12,672 bases of DNA from Candidatus Melainabacteria bacterium. Lineage in GTDB: Bacteria; Cyanobacteriota; Vampirovibrionia; LMEP-6097. The stretch lies in NCBI GenBank assembly GCA_028817775.1, contig JAPPOW010000102.1, forward strand, positions 1 through 12,672, in the 5' to 3' direction. Positions 12,663 through 12,672 of this stretch are shown one piece after another; the first letter of the stretch is position 1; every line of letters starts with the position of its first letter. Made by a program: the position numbers and the translations under genes. The notes below the pieces were generated by a model. That model did no database searches and was not told the origin of the DNA. It saw only the letters and a program-made list of their open reading frames with translations.

Positions 12663-12672
12663 CTTTAGCCCC

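Overview
The window looks like part of a compact, AT-leaning bacterial chromosome. It has a soluble histidine kinase paired with an ANTAR-type response regulator, one tyrosyl-tRNA synthetase gene, many GTG/TTG starts, very short or absent 5' leaders, and several families of short palindromic repeats, some inside reading frames. A deep-branching lineage such as the non-photosynthetic relatives of Cyanobacteria would fit, but nothing here proves it, so the taxon is left open.

Layout. (1) 64-4214, plus strand: six genes I do not recognise. They are a Lys/Glu/Ala-rich helical protein, a 72-residue protein, a Gln-rich protein with a disordered first half, a 223-residue charged coiled-coil protein, a 78-residue protein and a 315/325-residue protein. 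The first three share an upstream motif, CTTAA-N10-TTAC. A strong intrinsic terminator follows gene 1. A 140-bp MITE-like palindrome with a CTTAG target duplication sits exactly on the stop codon of gene 4. (2) 4211-6139, minus strand: an MDR-superfamily dehydrogenase whose catalytic zinc ligands look replaced, and a Nudix hydrolase with an amphipathic C-terminal tail. (3) 6330-11086, plus strand: a tight cluster of an exported TPR protein, tyrS (GTG start 3 nt after the TPR stop) and a PdtaS-like histidine kinase (GTG start overlapping the tyrS stop by one base). (4) 11087-11429: 343 bp made almost wholly of nested palindromic repeats. (5) 11430-12032: the ANTAR response regulator, probably translated from a leaderless mRNA. 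(6) 12033-12672: a minus-strand pair of small membrane ORFs (80 and 50 residues, overlapping, possibly one frameshifted gene) divergent from a 28-residue plus-strand ORF. A duplicated 20-bp operator-like site lies next to the -35 of each divergent promoter.

How it works together. The kinase and response regulator almost certainly form a phosphorelay that controls transcript antitermination through RNA hairpins, although a repeat island separates them. The kinase is co-transcribed with tyrS and a periplasmic or surface TPR protein. The palindromic repeats have been taken into coding sequence twice: at the C-terminus of the TPR protein, and as an in-frame insertion in the sensor domain of the kinase. 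This recalls the protein-inserted palindromic elements known from Rickettsia. The functions of region 1 and of the small-ORF locus at the right end are unknown and are the most promising places for something new.
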